A stretch of DNA of 39,876 nucleotides from Leptospira ognonensis (GCF_004770745.1 NZ_RQGD01000008.1:1-39876); one strand, 5' to 3'. Positions 16,323 to 25,005 are shown, counted from the first letter of the stretch. A program made the numbers and translations. The notes: generated by a model not told the origin, from the sequence alone.

Positions 16323-16701
16323 GAGTTTTAAAAGCCGCAAGTCCTGCTCCCATTGGGGAACGTATTTTATCAGATTTGATGATGATGGCATCTTCTTTCG
16401 AAATGAATTCTTTTCTATCTAAGAAATTGGTAACCCAAATCTTTTTTGTTGGTGGATTGTTTTGTTTTTGGAAGTCATCCAAACATTCTATGGCGTCAAA
16501 ATGATATCTTTTGCCCTTGTCTGTCAAGATCTGAGTATGAAATCGCATATCCACAATGGACATGGAACAATGAGCGCATTTCATTTCACCGACTGCCAAC
16601 ATTTCTGGTTTTACTTCCCCACAGTTGCTAAGAACAACTATGAGGAAAATTAAAGTAGATTTTAATGCTTTAAGCCACATTTTTTTTTCTTCGATTTTCA
16701 T
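16297..16701 (-). CDS. nosL: NosL, copper-delivery lipoprotein
   Basis: NosL delivers Cu(I) to apo-NosZ. This 134-residue protein has a signal peptide with lipobox LSNC (lipid Cys 27). The copper motif follows as C42-A-H-C45-S-M47 (KCAHCSM), and the typical FDAIECLDDF segment comes after it. ATG 16680 (residue 8) is an alternative start giving a shorter n-region; both starts overlap the preceding gene, and neither has a strong ribosome site. The double Cys is richer than the single C-x-M of classical proteobacterial NosL. It sits between the NosB-like gene and nosD, as in other Sec-type nos clusters. Confidence 0.9.
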   Translation of the reverse strand: MKIEEKKMWLKALKSTLIFLIVVLSNCGEVKPEMLAVGEMKCAHCSMSIVDMRFHTQILTDKGKRYHFDAIECLDDFQKQNNPPTKKIWVTNFLDRKEFISKEDAIIIKSDKIRSPMGAGLAAFKTHEEAKPFE

Positions 16702-17278
16702 CCCAGAGAATATAAACCAAAACCCCTAGACTCAGTAGAAGAATCATCCCACCATACGAAGGATAACTGCAGGCTGTGATATTTAGCATCACCTTACAGC
16801 CAAGTAATGGAGGCTGATATGCCATACCTTCTACGATGATCGGAGCATCTGGATTAAGGTTATGTCCATAATTATATTCCCATCTCCAAAAATCTGAAAG
16901 GCCAACAAGTCCAACTATGATCAAATTGATGATTCCAAGAATCGCCATTCCTACTTTTGGGTAAAGCTCTGTAATGAAAGCACCAAAGATCAAATAACCA
17001 AGAACATATGGCATAAAGAGTAGTTCTGGTATCGATTCAGAAACGATCTCCTGCATGCCTATGTAATGATTCAATAGATTGATGTTCTTTAGATCATAAG
17101 GAGTGGCGCCTGTGATCTTATTGATCCATATCTGCATTCCGAGACCTTCCGGGTATTGAGGTGCCCCTATGGAAATTGACCAAATGGGTATCACATACAC
17201 CAAAATCAAAACCAAACCGACCCCTAAGATTAGAAGTCGGTTCTTTTTCGTTAAAGTTCTAAAGAGTAAATCTTTCAT
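16670..17278 (-). CDS. NosB-like integral membrane protein of the nos cluster
   Basis: This 202-residue protein has four or five membrane helices: about residues 15-35, 85-105, 108-128 and 175-193, with a periplasmic loop between the third and the last. Conserved-looking aromatic and acidic residues lie between helices (LSDFWRWEYNYGHNLNPDAP). Its position directly after nosZ (5-base gap) and before nosL is where atypical clusters carry the transmembrane gene called nosB, so I read it as that protein. Its role is unknown; electron transfer or NosZ assembly have been considered for such proteins. The assignment rests on position and topology. Confidence 0.75.
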   Translation of the reverse strand: MKDLLFRTLTKKNRLLILGVGLVLILVYVIPIWSISIGAPQYPEGLGMQIWINKITGATPYDLKNINLLNHYIGMQEIVSESIPELLFMPYVLGYLIFGAFITELYPKVGMAILGIINLIIVGLVGLSDFWRWEYNYGHNLNPDAPIIVEGMAYQPPLLGCKVMLNITACSYPSYGGMILLLSLGVLVYILWDENRRKKNVA

Positions 17279-17283
17279 CTTCT

Positions 17284-19203
17284 TTAAGGGCTAACTCTGA
17301 TGTATTGTTGCATCTCTTGGTGGAGAGCAGAACAGAAGTCAGTGCAATAGAAAGGATAGATTCCTGGTTTCGGTGCAACCCATTTAAATGTTCTAGTTTC
17401 ACCTGGCATGATGAGAAGGTTTGTCATATTTGGAGCTCCAGAGATTGCAAAACCATGAGGAATATCATAATCTTGTTCCAAGTTGGTTACGTGAAAGAAG
17501 AATGTTTCTCCTGTTCTTGCTTCAATGGTATCCGGTTTGAAGTGAGACCTGATTGCTGTCATGTAAACATGAACTGTGCTTCCCATTTTTACAATTCTCG
17601 TATCTTTTTCACTCTTAGTCGCATATGGGTGTTTATTCTCTTCCAATGGATAGAGTTTTACAGTTTTTTCCATAATCAGCTTAGCCGGGATCATCTGTGA
17701 ATAGTGAGGTTCGCCAACGGTCGGAAAGTCGGACAATAATTCTGCCTTTCCAGACGAAATATCATAAAGCTGAGCACTCTGAGGCAATTCCATTCCGACT
17801 GGAAGGTAACGGTCTTTTGTGATTTTGTTCATTGCAATTAGATATTTACCATATGGCTCAGTCGAACTACCACCTACGATAGACAAATGACCTACGCTAT
17901 AATATGCAGGAAGGTGTTGAACTACTTCCCATGTACCAAGCTTCCATTTGACTACTTCCGAGCTCACAAAACAAGAAGTATACGCATACCCTTTGCCATC
18001 AAATTCTGTATGTAATGGTCCTAGGCATGGTTTTTTCACTTCGCCAGCGAGAGTGGATTCATATTTGAGAACTGGAATGCCTTCGATTTCAGTCGAATGG
18101 TGTTCCTTTTTATCTTTCACTTCCATCATTTTAGAGAATGAATGAACAGGAATCACAGAAGCCAACTTTCCACCACCGACAATGTATTCTCCTGTAGAGT
18201 CTACGTCTGTTCCGTGAGGACTTTTTGGAGTCGGCATATAATACATCATACCCGGACAATCTTTCGGATTCAACATTTTAACGCCACTTAACTTAGTTGA
18301 GACGGCAGCTTTGTTTTCTTCATGAAAATTGTTTACGTAGTCGCCACCAAAGTTATATGCTTTGCCTTTATCTTTACATTCTTTTGCACGAACCCAATTG
18401 AAGGCCAAAATGAAATCTTTGTCTTTTTTTGAAGCACCTACTTCTAACATCTTGTGAGCTTGCTCTGAGTTGTAGCTACTGAAGAAACACCAGTCGTGGG
18501 ATTTCTTTTTACCACAATGCGATAGGTCATAGTTAAAGCCAGGTACGAGAACTTGCAGTTCAATCGAAAGTCTTCCCGAATCTTTTTCAACCTTAACCAT
18601 AGTCACAGTACCTTTAAACCCACCTTTTGAAAAACTATCTATCGGTGCATTGCTCTGAGGAACTGGGACCGAAAATCTAGTCGCAGCCATCAAATACTCA
18701 GTATTTTCTGTTGCGAAAGGAGACGCGTGGTTTCCAGCAGTATTTGGAATTTCTAAAATCTCTTTTGTTTCAAAGGATTTTAAATCAATCCGAGCAAGTC
18801 TTGGCGTATTATTGGCGTTTAAGAACATCCAACGTCCATCTTGTTTTCCGTCTGTCATTGACGCTTCTACGTGATGGCTATCGTCCCATGGCACATAACC
18901 ATGAGTAGTTTTTAACATGTCTTTTGTCTCTTCATCAAATCCATATCCGTTTTCAGGAAAAACGGAAAATACAGGAATGATTTTGAAAAGTCTTGCGGAT
19001 GGAATGCCATAAACCGACATTTGGCCACTAAAACCACCAGATAGGAATGCGTATACTTCGTCCTTTTCACCTGGAGCTACATACACCCTAGAGGCTGCAT
19101 CGGAAGCAAGAGTCGCCGTAGCCGCACCTTTACTGCAATTTGCAAAAGACGCAAAAAGCGCAATTCCAATTGCAACATGAATTAATTTTGATATATTGAT
19201 CAT
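17284..19203 (-). CDS. nosZ: NosZ, nitrous-oxide reductase (Sec-type, clade II), predicted lipoprotein
   Basis: NosZ reduces N2O to N2. This 639-residue protein has a Sec signal without a twin-Arg motif, which places it with the atypical clade II enzymes. The signal ends in FANC (Cys 23), so the enzyme may be lipid-anchored. The beta-propeller begins near residue 38; CuZ ligands include H110-H111 (DDSHHVEAS) with further His along the propeller. The C-terminal cupredoxin has a complete CuA site: H583, C620, C624, H628 and M631 (CTDFCSALHQEM). All centres look intact. It lies 8 bases after the cytochrome c lipoprotein gene, its likely electron donor. Confidence 0.97.
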   Translation of the reverse strand: MINISKLIHVAIGIALFASFANCSKGAATATLASDAASRVYVAPGEKDEVYAFLSGGFSGQMSVYGIPSARLFKIIPVFSVFPENGYGFDEETKDMLKTTHGYVPWDDSHHVEASMTDGKQDGRWMFLNANNTPRLARIDLKSFETKEILEIPNTAGNHASPFATENTEYLMAATRFSVPVPQSNAPIDSFSKGGFKGTVTMVKVEKDSGRLSIELQVLVPGFNYDLSHCGKKKSHDWCFFSSYNSEQAHKMLEVGASKKDKDFILAFNWVRAKECKDKGKAYNFGGDYVNNFHEENKAAVSTKLSGVKMLNPKDCPGMMYYMPTPKSPHGTDVDSTGEYIVGGGKLASVIPVHSFSKMMEVKDKKEHHSTEIEGIPVLKYESTLAGEVKKPCLGPLHTEFDGKGYAYTSCFVSSEVVKWKLGTWEVVQHLPAYYSVGHLSIVGGSSTEPYGKYLIAMNKITKDRYLPVGMELPQSAQLYDISSGKAELLSDFPTVGEPHYSQMIPAKLIMEKTVKLYPLEENKHPYATKSEKDTRIVKMGSTVHVYMTAIRSHFKPDTIEARTGETFFFHVTNLEQDYDIPHGFAISGAPNMTNLLIMPGETRTFKWVAPKPGIYPFYCTDFCSALHQEMQQYIRVSP

Positions 19204-19211
19204 TTTCTTAC

Positions 19212-19679
19212 CTATTTTAAATCCATTTTACGGAAGTATTCGAGTATCTCGCGCGCTTCTTCTTGTTGAACGTTTTGAAATGTCATTTGTGTTAGGTGTT
19301 CACCAAGTAGCTCTTGTGCAATCGGATCTTTTTGCGTCATTTCAACTGGATTAAGAATCATGTTCATAATCCATTCTGGTGTCCTACGAAGGGTCACATC
19401 TTGAAGACCAGGTCCTACAACCTTTTCTTCAAACTTGTGACATGCGGAACACTTAGCTTCAAATTGTTTTTTACCACGATCCGCCATTGCTTGGTCTAAA
19501 GCACCAAGAGTGACAGAACTGATGGGACCGATGCCTTTAGAACCAGCATTTGATGCTGGCGCATCCTCAGTCTTTTCTCCGCCACAGGAAACGATACTCG
19601 TACAAGCGAGCATGCCTAAGACAATGCTGATTTTGAATTTAAGAGAGATGTTTGAATGTTTGTTTGGCTTCATAGTCAA
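19212..19679 (-). CDS. Cytochrome c lipoprotein of the nos operon
   Basis: This 155-residue monohaem cytochrome c has a signal peptide ending in a lipobox (SIVSC, lipid Cys 32), an acidic linker, and one haem site, C77-S-A-C80-H81. The axial ligand is probably M132 (LTQMTFQN). The domain is class I in shape: GKKQFEAKCSACHKF early, and a terminal EEAREILEYFRKMD helix. Anchored to a membrane beside NosZ, it is the obvious electron donor to CuA, as such cytochromes are in other clade II clusters. It lies 27 bases after the FAS1 gene and 8 bases before nosZ. Confidence 0.92.
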   Translation of the reverse strand: MTMKPNKHSNISLKFKISIVLGMLACTSIVSCGGEKTEDAPASNAGSKGIGPISSVTLGALDQAMADRGKKQFEAKCSACHKFEEKVVGPGLQDVTLRRTPEWIMNMILNPVEMTQKDPIAQELLGEHLTQMTFQNVQQEEAREILEYFRKMDLK

Positions 19680-19706
19680 TACTCCTTAGTATTACGTTTG
19701 TTATAT

Positions 19707-20267
19707 TTATTCTGATTTAGGCAATAATACAGTATCTACTACGTGGATGATGCCGTTCGTTGCTGGTATGGACGCGATGATGGTAGCACCATTGATCATG
19801 AGCTTGCCATTTTTTTCCGTTATTTTCGTGTTTCCACCGTTCGCCATACCGAGTTCGTCACCCTTCCCCGTATATTCTGAACGAAGTAAGGATTCGGTTA
19901 AATTGCCTACAACCACGTGGTATTCCAGAATATTCTTTAATGCTTCTTTTTGACTTGCTTTCAGAAGATCGTCCACTGTGCCCGCAGGCAATTTCGCAAA
20001 TGCATCATTTGTTGGAGCAAATACGGTAAACGGACCTTGATTGGCAAGGGAATCCACTAAGCCTGCAGCCTGAACGGCTGCAACCAGTGTTGTATGGTCT
20101 TTGGATCCTATGGCAATCTTGAGAACATCCTGCTGCGATTTGTCATCGGCGACTGCAGAGATCCCTTGGCCTACTTTGGAATCATTACTATCTCCACAAT
20201 TTGCCCCAGCTATAGCCATACCAGAGACGATTGTGATTACTATGAGTTGTTTTATTTGTCGAGTCAT
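19707..20267 (-). CDS. FAS1 (fasciclin) domain lipoprotein, first gene of the nos operon
   Basis: This is a single-domain fasciclin protein. I prefer ATG 20267, giving 186 residues (MTRQIKQLIVITIVSGMAIA, lipobox GANC), over the GTG at 20300, which adds residues ahead of the signal and would sit at the predicted transcript start. The FAS1 fold is clear: TTLVAAVQAAGLVDSL, the H1 motif FTVFAPTNDAFAKLP, the YHVV motif (LEYHVVVGNL), and the H2 segment TNGIIHVVDTVLLP. FAS1 proteins mediate adhesion or scaffolding; no function in denitrification is established. Being first behind two Fnr-type boxes, it must be co-expressed with nosZ. Confidence 0.9.
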   Translation of the reverse strand: MTRQIKQLIVITIVSGMAIAGANCGDSNDSKVGQGISAVADDKSQQDVLKIAIGSKDHTTLVAAVQAAGLVDSLANQGPFTVFAPTNDAFAKLPAGTVDDLLKASQKEALKNILEYHVVVGNLTESLLRSEYTGKGDELGMANGGNTKITEKNGKLMINGATIIASIPATNGIIHVVDTVLLPKSE

Positions 20268-20326
20268 TTGAAACCGCTCACTCATCGGTTCAAATCTCAC
20301 TCAACTCTATATTCGACTTTTCTGCA

Positions 20327-20373
20327 TTGATTCAAATCAAGACATTACAAAAGATCATCTTGACATTTATCAA
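20327..20373 (-). promoter_or_regulatory. Tandem Fnr/DNR boxes driving the nos operon
   Basis: TTGATTCAAATCAA (20327-20340) is a perfect TTGAT-N4-ATCAA box. A second site, TTGACATTTATCAA (20360-20373), matches 9 of 10 fixed positions. Their centres are 33 bases apart, about three helical turns, so both dimers would lie on the same face. If the first box is at -41.5 the transcript starts near 20292, leaving about 25 bases to ATG 20267. A -10 at exactly the norC spacing is poor; TATAGA at 20311-20306 lies seven bases closer. Confidence 0.8.
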
Positions 20374-20427
20374 GGCATATCTTGCAAATCAGCCCTCCCT
20401 TCCGAGGGCAATGGGGAAATCATGGAA

Positions 20428-20727
20428 TTAAGCTGCTTTCACGAACTTAGAGGCGAACGCCCTTCTATCGTAAGCATATTGAAGACGAGCCATTTCGAGT
20501 TTTTCTAAGGATTCGTTTACATACTTTGTAATCGTCTTGCCCTTTCCAATCAATCGGAATAGATTGCGGTTGCTTTCAGAAACCGGAAGGGACACTTCCC
20601 AGCAGATCTCCTCCTCAATGGCGAGCAATTGTTCGATCGCTTCCGAGTTTCCTAAACTCTGTGTTCCTTCCTCGAATGCCAACGAGAGTCCATAATATTC
20701 TTCCAGGAGTGATTCTACATATTCCAT
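20428..20727 (-). CDS. Small protein of unknown function
   Basis: This is a 99-residue soluble protein without signal or membrane segment. The N-terminal two thirds are acidic (VESLLEEYYGLSLAFEEG, LLAIEEEICWEV), and the C-terminal third is basic and helical (YVNESLEKLEMARLQYAYDR). I recognise no family. The start is well supported: ATG 20727 follows GAGGTTAAG on the minus strand. It ends 87 bases before the upstream nos box (20360-20373) and reads toward the nos operon, but no promoter or shared box links it to nos. A regulatory or adaptor protein is possible; nothing shows it. Confidence 0.65.
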   Translation of the reverse strand: MEYVESLLEEYYGLSLAFEEGTQSLGNSEAIEQLLAIEEEICWEVSLPVSESNRNLFRLIGKGKTITKYVNESLEKLEMARLQYAYDRRAFASKFVKAA

Positions 20728-21012
20728 AACTTAACCTCTATATTTAGAAGTTTAACGCAGTGGTCGGACAAATCAGAATGCGGACCGTCGCGATGAGGAA
20801 AAAAATGTGAGAATAAAATTTAATTAAGTTCTAGGTCTGTGAAAAAACGCGGGATTTTGTAAATTTATTTCCACATTCGGGACATAGTTTTTCAACTGCT
20901 TCTCTCCGCTTTCGTCAAATAGTCTATGCTCGCTTCCCTAACTAGCGAAAACAAACCATCTGTCTCAATAAATCGTAATGAAAATACGAAACTAATAAGA
21001 GACCCTCGTCCC

Positions 21013-22818
21013 ATGTTAAAAATTATTACTTCATTTATGGTCATTGGACTTTTGACGAGTGGCTGCATGCTTTACCCCCTTGTGTCTCCATCCTCATCTG
21101 GCGGAGGCAACACTTTACTTTCGTTAATCGGTCTTTTAGCTCCACAAGAATCATATGCGTTTAAGGTAGAGTCTGTTGTGCCCGAAGAAGGAAGCACAGC
21201 TGTTAAAATCAATGCTGCGATTCAAATCGAATTTTCGAGCGTACCAAGTGATTCTTCCTTAGAAGAGGGATACGTATCTGTCACTGTCGATGACAATGTT
21301 GTTGAAGGAACATTTCAAAAAAGAAATCGTTTCATCACTTTTTTACCTTCAAATAATTTATATATCAATCGCACCCATGAAATTTTTGTTTCACCAGCGC
21401 TCCTCGATAGCATGGGAAAATCTATCGAAGGTGAGTTTAGATCAAAATTCGTCACCCAAGATATTCCCGATATCACTTCCCCGACTGTTTCCTCTGTCTC
21501 TCCGAGTCTGAGTGCGACCAATGTGTCTTTAAATTCTCCGATAACCATTAATTTTTCTGAGGCACTGCTGGCTAGCTCCGTTGATGCAAATGCGATTACC
21601 GTTTCGATAAATAATGTTTCGGTTCCAGGCACAACTACGCTTTCTGGTCAATCGACAATACTTTTTGTACCTTCTTCCAATTGGCCCGCCTACGCACTGG
21701 TAAACGTTGTCGTAAATACTTCCGTTAAAGATTTAGCATCTAACTCTCTTTCCACGGAATATAGTTTTTCATTTAGAACTATAGATACTGGAACGGTAAC
21801 AATCCTCGCAGGATCGAACGCAGGCATTTCTGGCAATGCAAATGGAACAGATACGGCTGCAAGATTCCAAAATCCAAGCTATCTAACATCTGACAACGCC
21901 GGCAATCTCTATGTTACGGATACTGACAATTGTTCTGTAAAAAAGATTACGAGTGCTGGAGTCGTTTCCTTTTTTGCAGGCTCAAATTCAGGTCTATGTG
22001 GTTATGTTAATAATGCCAGTGGACTCGCGAGTCGATTCAATTTTCCACAAGGAATTGCCATTAATTCTGCCTATTCTCAAATCTTTTTAACAGACAAATT
22101 TACTCACTCGATTCGAAGAATATTAACGACTTCTACCTTTACCGTTTCCACGAATAACGGAAATAATGCGAGTGCCAATACCAATGGATCTGGCACTACC
22201 TCCAGATTTTCCTATCCCGAGGGAATCGTCCTTGATGCGGCTGGCATCATTTATGTATCTGATACTGGAAACTGTTCGATTCGTAGGATATCAGGAACGA
22301 CCGCAAGCACTCTTGCTGGCACCGCACCATCATCCGTGGGTGTCTGTGGTTACGTAAATGCTACAGGCGGAACTGCCAGGTTTCAAGCTCCCAAAGGCGT
22401 CGCTGTAGATTCATTTGGAAATGTGTTTGTTGCCGATTCAGGAAATTGTGCCATCCGTAAAGTAACTTCTACTGGAGTTGTCACTACATTCGCTGGACCA
22501 ACAACTGCTGGAAATTGTGGCTTTGCGGACGGAACTGGAAGTAGCGCACGATTTAATAATCCGCAAGGCATCGTGATCGATCCTGATGGAAATCTTTATG
22601 TGACAGATACAGGTAACTGTGCGATACGGAAAATTACTTCTGCCGGAGCTGTATCTACATTCTCAGGTGCATCTCCTCCCACAGCCATTTGCGGAAATGT
22701 CAATTCCTCACTACGTGCATCTCGTTATAATAGTCCGAAAGGGATCACGAGAGATCCGAATGGGAATCTTTATGTTACCGACACTTTAAATCACGCGATT
22801 AAAAAAATAGTTCCTTAA
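21013..22818 (+). CDS. Lipoprotein with Ig-like (Big_5) domains and NHL repeats
   Basis: The frame opens at 20926, but I choose ATG 21013, which begins a lipoprotein signal (MLKIITSFMVIGLLTSGC; lipid Cys 18). Two Big_5-type Ig-like domains follow: the first contains VVPEEGSTAVKINAAIQIEF, the second SVSPSLSATNVSLNSPITIN. The C-terminal half is a propeller of about five NHL repeats, each with a pattern like ARFxxPxGIxxDxxGNLYVTDTxNCxIRKI and a conserved Cys. Such proteins sit on the cell surface and bind partners or glycans. The repeats resemble those of the protein at 33535 only in general type. It converges on the Bor-like gene with no gap between stops. Confidence 0.85.
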   Translation: MLKIITSFMVIGLLTSGCMLYPLVSPSSSGGGNTLLSLIGLLAPQESYAFKVESVVPEEGSTAVKINAAIQIEFSSVPSDSSLEEGYVSVTVDDNVVEGTFQKRNRFITFLPSNNLYINRTHEIFVSPALLDSMGKSIEGEFRSKFVTQDIPDITSPTVSSVSPSLSATNVSLNSPITINFSEALLASSVDANAITVSINNVSVPGTTTLSGQSTILFVPSSNWPAYALVNVVVNTSVKDLASNSLSTEYSFSFRTIDTGTVTILAGSNAGISGNANGTDTAARFQNPSYLTSDNAGNLYVTDTDNCSVKKITSAGVVSFFAGSNSGLCGYVNNASGLASRFNFPQGIAINSAYSQIFLTDKFTHSIRRILTTSTFTVSTNNGNNASANTNGSGTTSRFSYPEGIVLDAAGIIYVSDTGNCSIRRISGTTASTLAGTAPSSVGVCGYVNATGGTARFQAPKGVAVDSFGNVFVADSGNCAIRKVTSTGVVTTFAGPTTAGNCGFADGTGSSARFNNPQGIVIDPDGNLYVTDTGNCAIRKITSAGAVSTFSGASPPTAICGNVNSSLRASRYNSPKGITRDPNGNLYVTDTLNHAIKKIVP

Positions 22819-23178
22819 TTATTTATTGGAATCTGATGTTGGTGGCGCTGCTTGGTTGCAATCTTCCACAATCCATGTTTTTCTCGTGAGAGAGAGTGTC
22901 ATTCCACCTAACGCACTCACTAGTCCATCAACCCAAGTAGTGTTTTGTGATAAACGATAACTCTTTGATTTGGAAGGGAATAATTCCTTTTCATCCATTT
23001 TATTAATGGGATACGCTCCCCAAAACAAATACCATTGGGAATAATTTCGTTCCCCATTGCATTTTTTTTCCCAGCCTTCTAACAGGATGGCTTGGTCCGC
23101 ATACGGGCTTTGAAATCTGTGTGTGATGCAATTTTGAAACATAAAGAGGAAAATAAAAAGTATGATTTTGTGAAACAT
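22819..23178 (-). CDS. Bor-like lipoprotein
   Basis: This 119-residue protein has a short signal peptide ending in a lipobox (FQNC, lipid Cys 17). The body resembles Bor/Iss-type small lipoproteins: a strand segment, the YLFWGAYPIN motif, and a hydrophobic LVSALGGMTLSLTRKTW stretch near the end. A Cys pair (C40 and the C106 region) may form a disulfide. Bor proteins are surface lipoproteins linked to serum resistance in enterobacteria; the role here is unknown. Its stop codon directly abuts that of the NHL lipoprotein on the other strand. Confidence 0.65.
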   Translation of the reverse strand: MFHKIILFIFLFMFQNCITHRFQSPYADQAILLEGWEKKCNGERNYSQWYLFWGAYPINKMDEKELFPSKSKSYRLSQNTTWVDGLVSALGGMTLSLTRKTWIVEDCNQAAPPTSDSNK

Positions 23179-23380
23179 TGGATACCTAATCTTATATATT
23201 TATGTATCGGTAAATAAAGATACTAACATTCTATTTAAAATATTTTCATAGATGGAACGAAAGGAAAAAGGTATTGCTTTTTAATTGAAAAAATTCATTA
23301 ATTATGAAATATAATTCAATCTAGTGCAAAATTAAAATAGTAAAATTGAAATTAGATTTAGGAAATGAAGGAAATACATT

Positions 23381-24874
23381 TTGAAACATGAATCTCATTT
23401 GGCGAATCTTCTTTCGCAGGCACCTCTATTTTTTTTCGAAGTAGACCTAGATTTAAATTTCATTTATTTAAATAAGGTGCAGTCAGGCTTTACCGAAGAG
23501 CAGATTCTCGGAAAGTCTGTCATTGAGTTCGTTCCTCCCGAATATAAGACAAGTTACAAACAATTCTACCACTCCGTCATAGAGACCCGTCAATCAGGAC
23601 ATTTTGAAATCAAAGCAGAAATCCAACCTGGAATCTTTGGCTATTATCAATTTACTTTGGCACCGATTTTCAAAGACAATCGACTCACGAGTCTACTCGG
23701 AATCAGTCAAGATATTACCGATCAAAGAAACAATGAATTTAAAATGAAATCGATGCAAATAAAAGCGGAAAAAGAGAGTTTATTAAAAACAAACTTTCTC
23801 GCCGAGATGAGTCACGAAATACGAACACCGCTCAATGGTGTCACTGGATTTGCCCAACTGTTATCTCTGTCACTACCTGAATTTGCAAAAGACTCTCCCG
23901 AATTTGAAAAGATCAAAAAATATATTTCCGGAATGAATGCAGCATCAAATACACTTCTTGAAATCGTAAATAATATTCTAAGTATCACGGAAATCGAATC
24001 CGGAAAGAGTTCCTTAAATTTAGTAGATTGTGATGTCATTGATCTGATCAAAAATACGAAAGATTCACTGCTGTTATTTGCAGAAAAAAAAGGGATCAAA
24101 ATTGAAATTGATTCAAACTTACAGCACCAATTCGTAAAAATGGATAAAGGGAAATTCTTAACTATTATGAATAACCTGATAAACAATGCGATTAAATATA
24201 GCAATGGGGGGACGGTCTTAGCCTCTGCAACTCTCCAAGAGAACATGCTTACTATTTCTATAAAAGATGAGGGAATCGGAATCAGCAAAAATGATCTAGA
24301 ACGAATCTTCAAGCAGTATGAACGCTTAGAAAGTGGGTATACTCAATTAAATGAAGGATTTGGGATCGGACTCTCACTAGTGAAAGGGTTATGCGATGTT
24401 ATGGGTGGAGAAATATCCGTTCAATCTGTCCTAAATGAAGGTTCGACTTTTACAGTTCGGATTCCTGTCTCCTTGTCTGAAACGCCAACACATAAAAAAA
24501 GTGAGTCTCGTGTAAAAACATATCAGAGGGCATTAATAGTCGATGACAACCAAGCCAATCAAATGATACTCAAAGCACTATTAAAAAAAGCTGGAATGCA
24601 AAACTCGGAAGTCACCTCTAGCGGTGAGGAAGCCTTAGAAAAAATAAAGGAGTTCCAGCCGGATATTGTTTTTATGGATCTATTTATGCCCAATATGGAT
24701 GGATTTGAGACCATTGAATTGATGCGAAAAACGAATCTAAAGGCACGTTATATCATCGTTAGTGCAGATGCAATGGATACGACGATACAAAAAGCGATCG
24801 CATTAAACATTGAATATATGACAAAACCAGTAGTTTTCTCGGTGCTCAATTCGATGCTCAACTCGCAACCTTAA
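23381..24874 (+). CDS. PAS hybrid histidine kinase with receiver domain
   Basis: This is a 497-residue cytoplasmic hybrid kinase without membrane segments. Domains in order: PAS (residues about 12-115, QAPLFFFEVDLDLNFIYLN to LLGISQDITD); HisKA with phospho-acceptor H145 (AEMSHEIRTPLNG); HATPase with N-box NNLINNAIKYSN (264-275), DEGIG (296-300) and GFGIGLSLV (326-334); receiver (about 383-495) with acidic pair D388-D389, phospho-acceptor D433, S461 and K482. All catalytic residues are intact. The start is TTG 23381 with GAAGGAAA upstream; the ATG eight bases on is out of frame. No cognate regulator lies next to it, so its output partner is unknown. Confidence 0.92.
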   Translation: MKHESHLANLLSQAPLFFFEVDLDLNFIYLNKVQSGFTEEQILGKSVIEFVPPEYKTSYKQFYHSVIETRQSGHFEIKAEIQPGIFGYYQFTLAPIFKDNRLTSLLGISQDITDQRNNEFKMKSMQIKAEKESLLKTNFLAEMSHEIRTPLNGVTGFAQLLSLSLPEFAKDSPEFEKIKKYISGMNAASNTLLEIVNNILSITEIESGKSSLNLVDCDVIDLIKNTKDSLLLFAEKKGIKIEIDSNLQHQFVKMDKGKFLTIMNNLINNAIKYSNGGTVLASATLQENMLTISIKDEGIGISKNDLERIFKQYERLESGYTQLNEGFGIGLSLVKGLCDVMGGEISVQSVLNEGSTFTVRIPVSLSETPTHKKSESRVKTYQRALIVDDNQANQMILKALLKKAGMQNSEVTSSGEEALEKIKEFQPDIVFMDLFMPNMDGFETIELMRKTNLKARYIIVSADAMDTTIQKAIALNIEYMTKPVVFSVLNSMLNSQP

Positions 24875-25005
24875 AGCGAGGAATAAATCACTAATCAGCA
24901 ACGCGTCCAAATATTTTTATTGAGTCGGTGACCTAACATACTTTCGAAAGCCACAGGAATTTTCTGCTCACTAAATTGGAAACGATTTCATACTGGCAAT
25001 TTATT

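Noticed and set aside
20392..20409. GCCCTC/GAGGGC hairpin as terminator after the gene at 20428
   Set aside because: The stem is perfect but short, and no T-run follows on the minus strand.
24101..24125. TTGAT half-site as another Fnr box
   Set aside because: It lies inside the kinase coding region and lacks the ATCAA partner at four-base spacing.
23812..24312. 166-codon minus-strand open frame inside the histidine kinase
   Set aside because: It is fully antisense to conserved HisKA and HATPase motifs, and its translation is a Ser/Ile/Phe-rich shadow.
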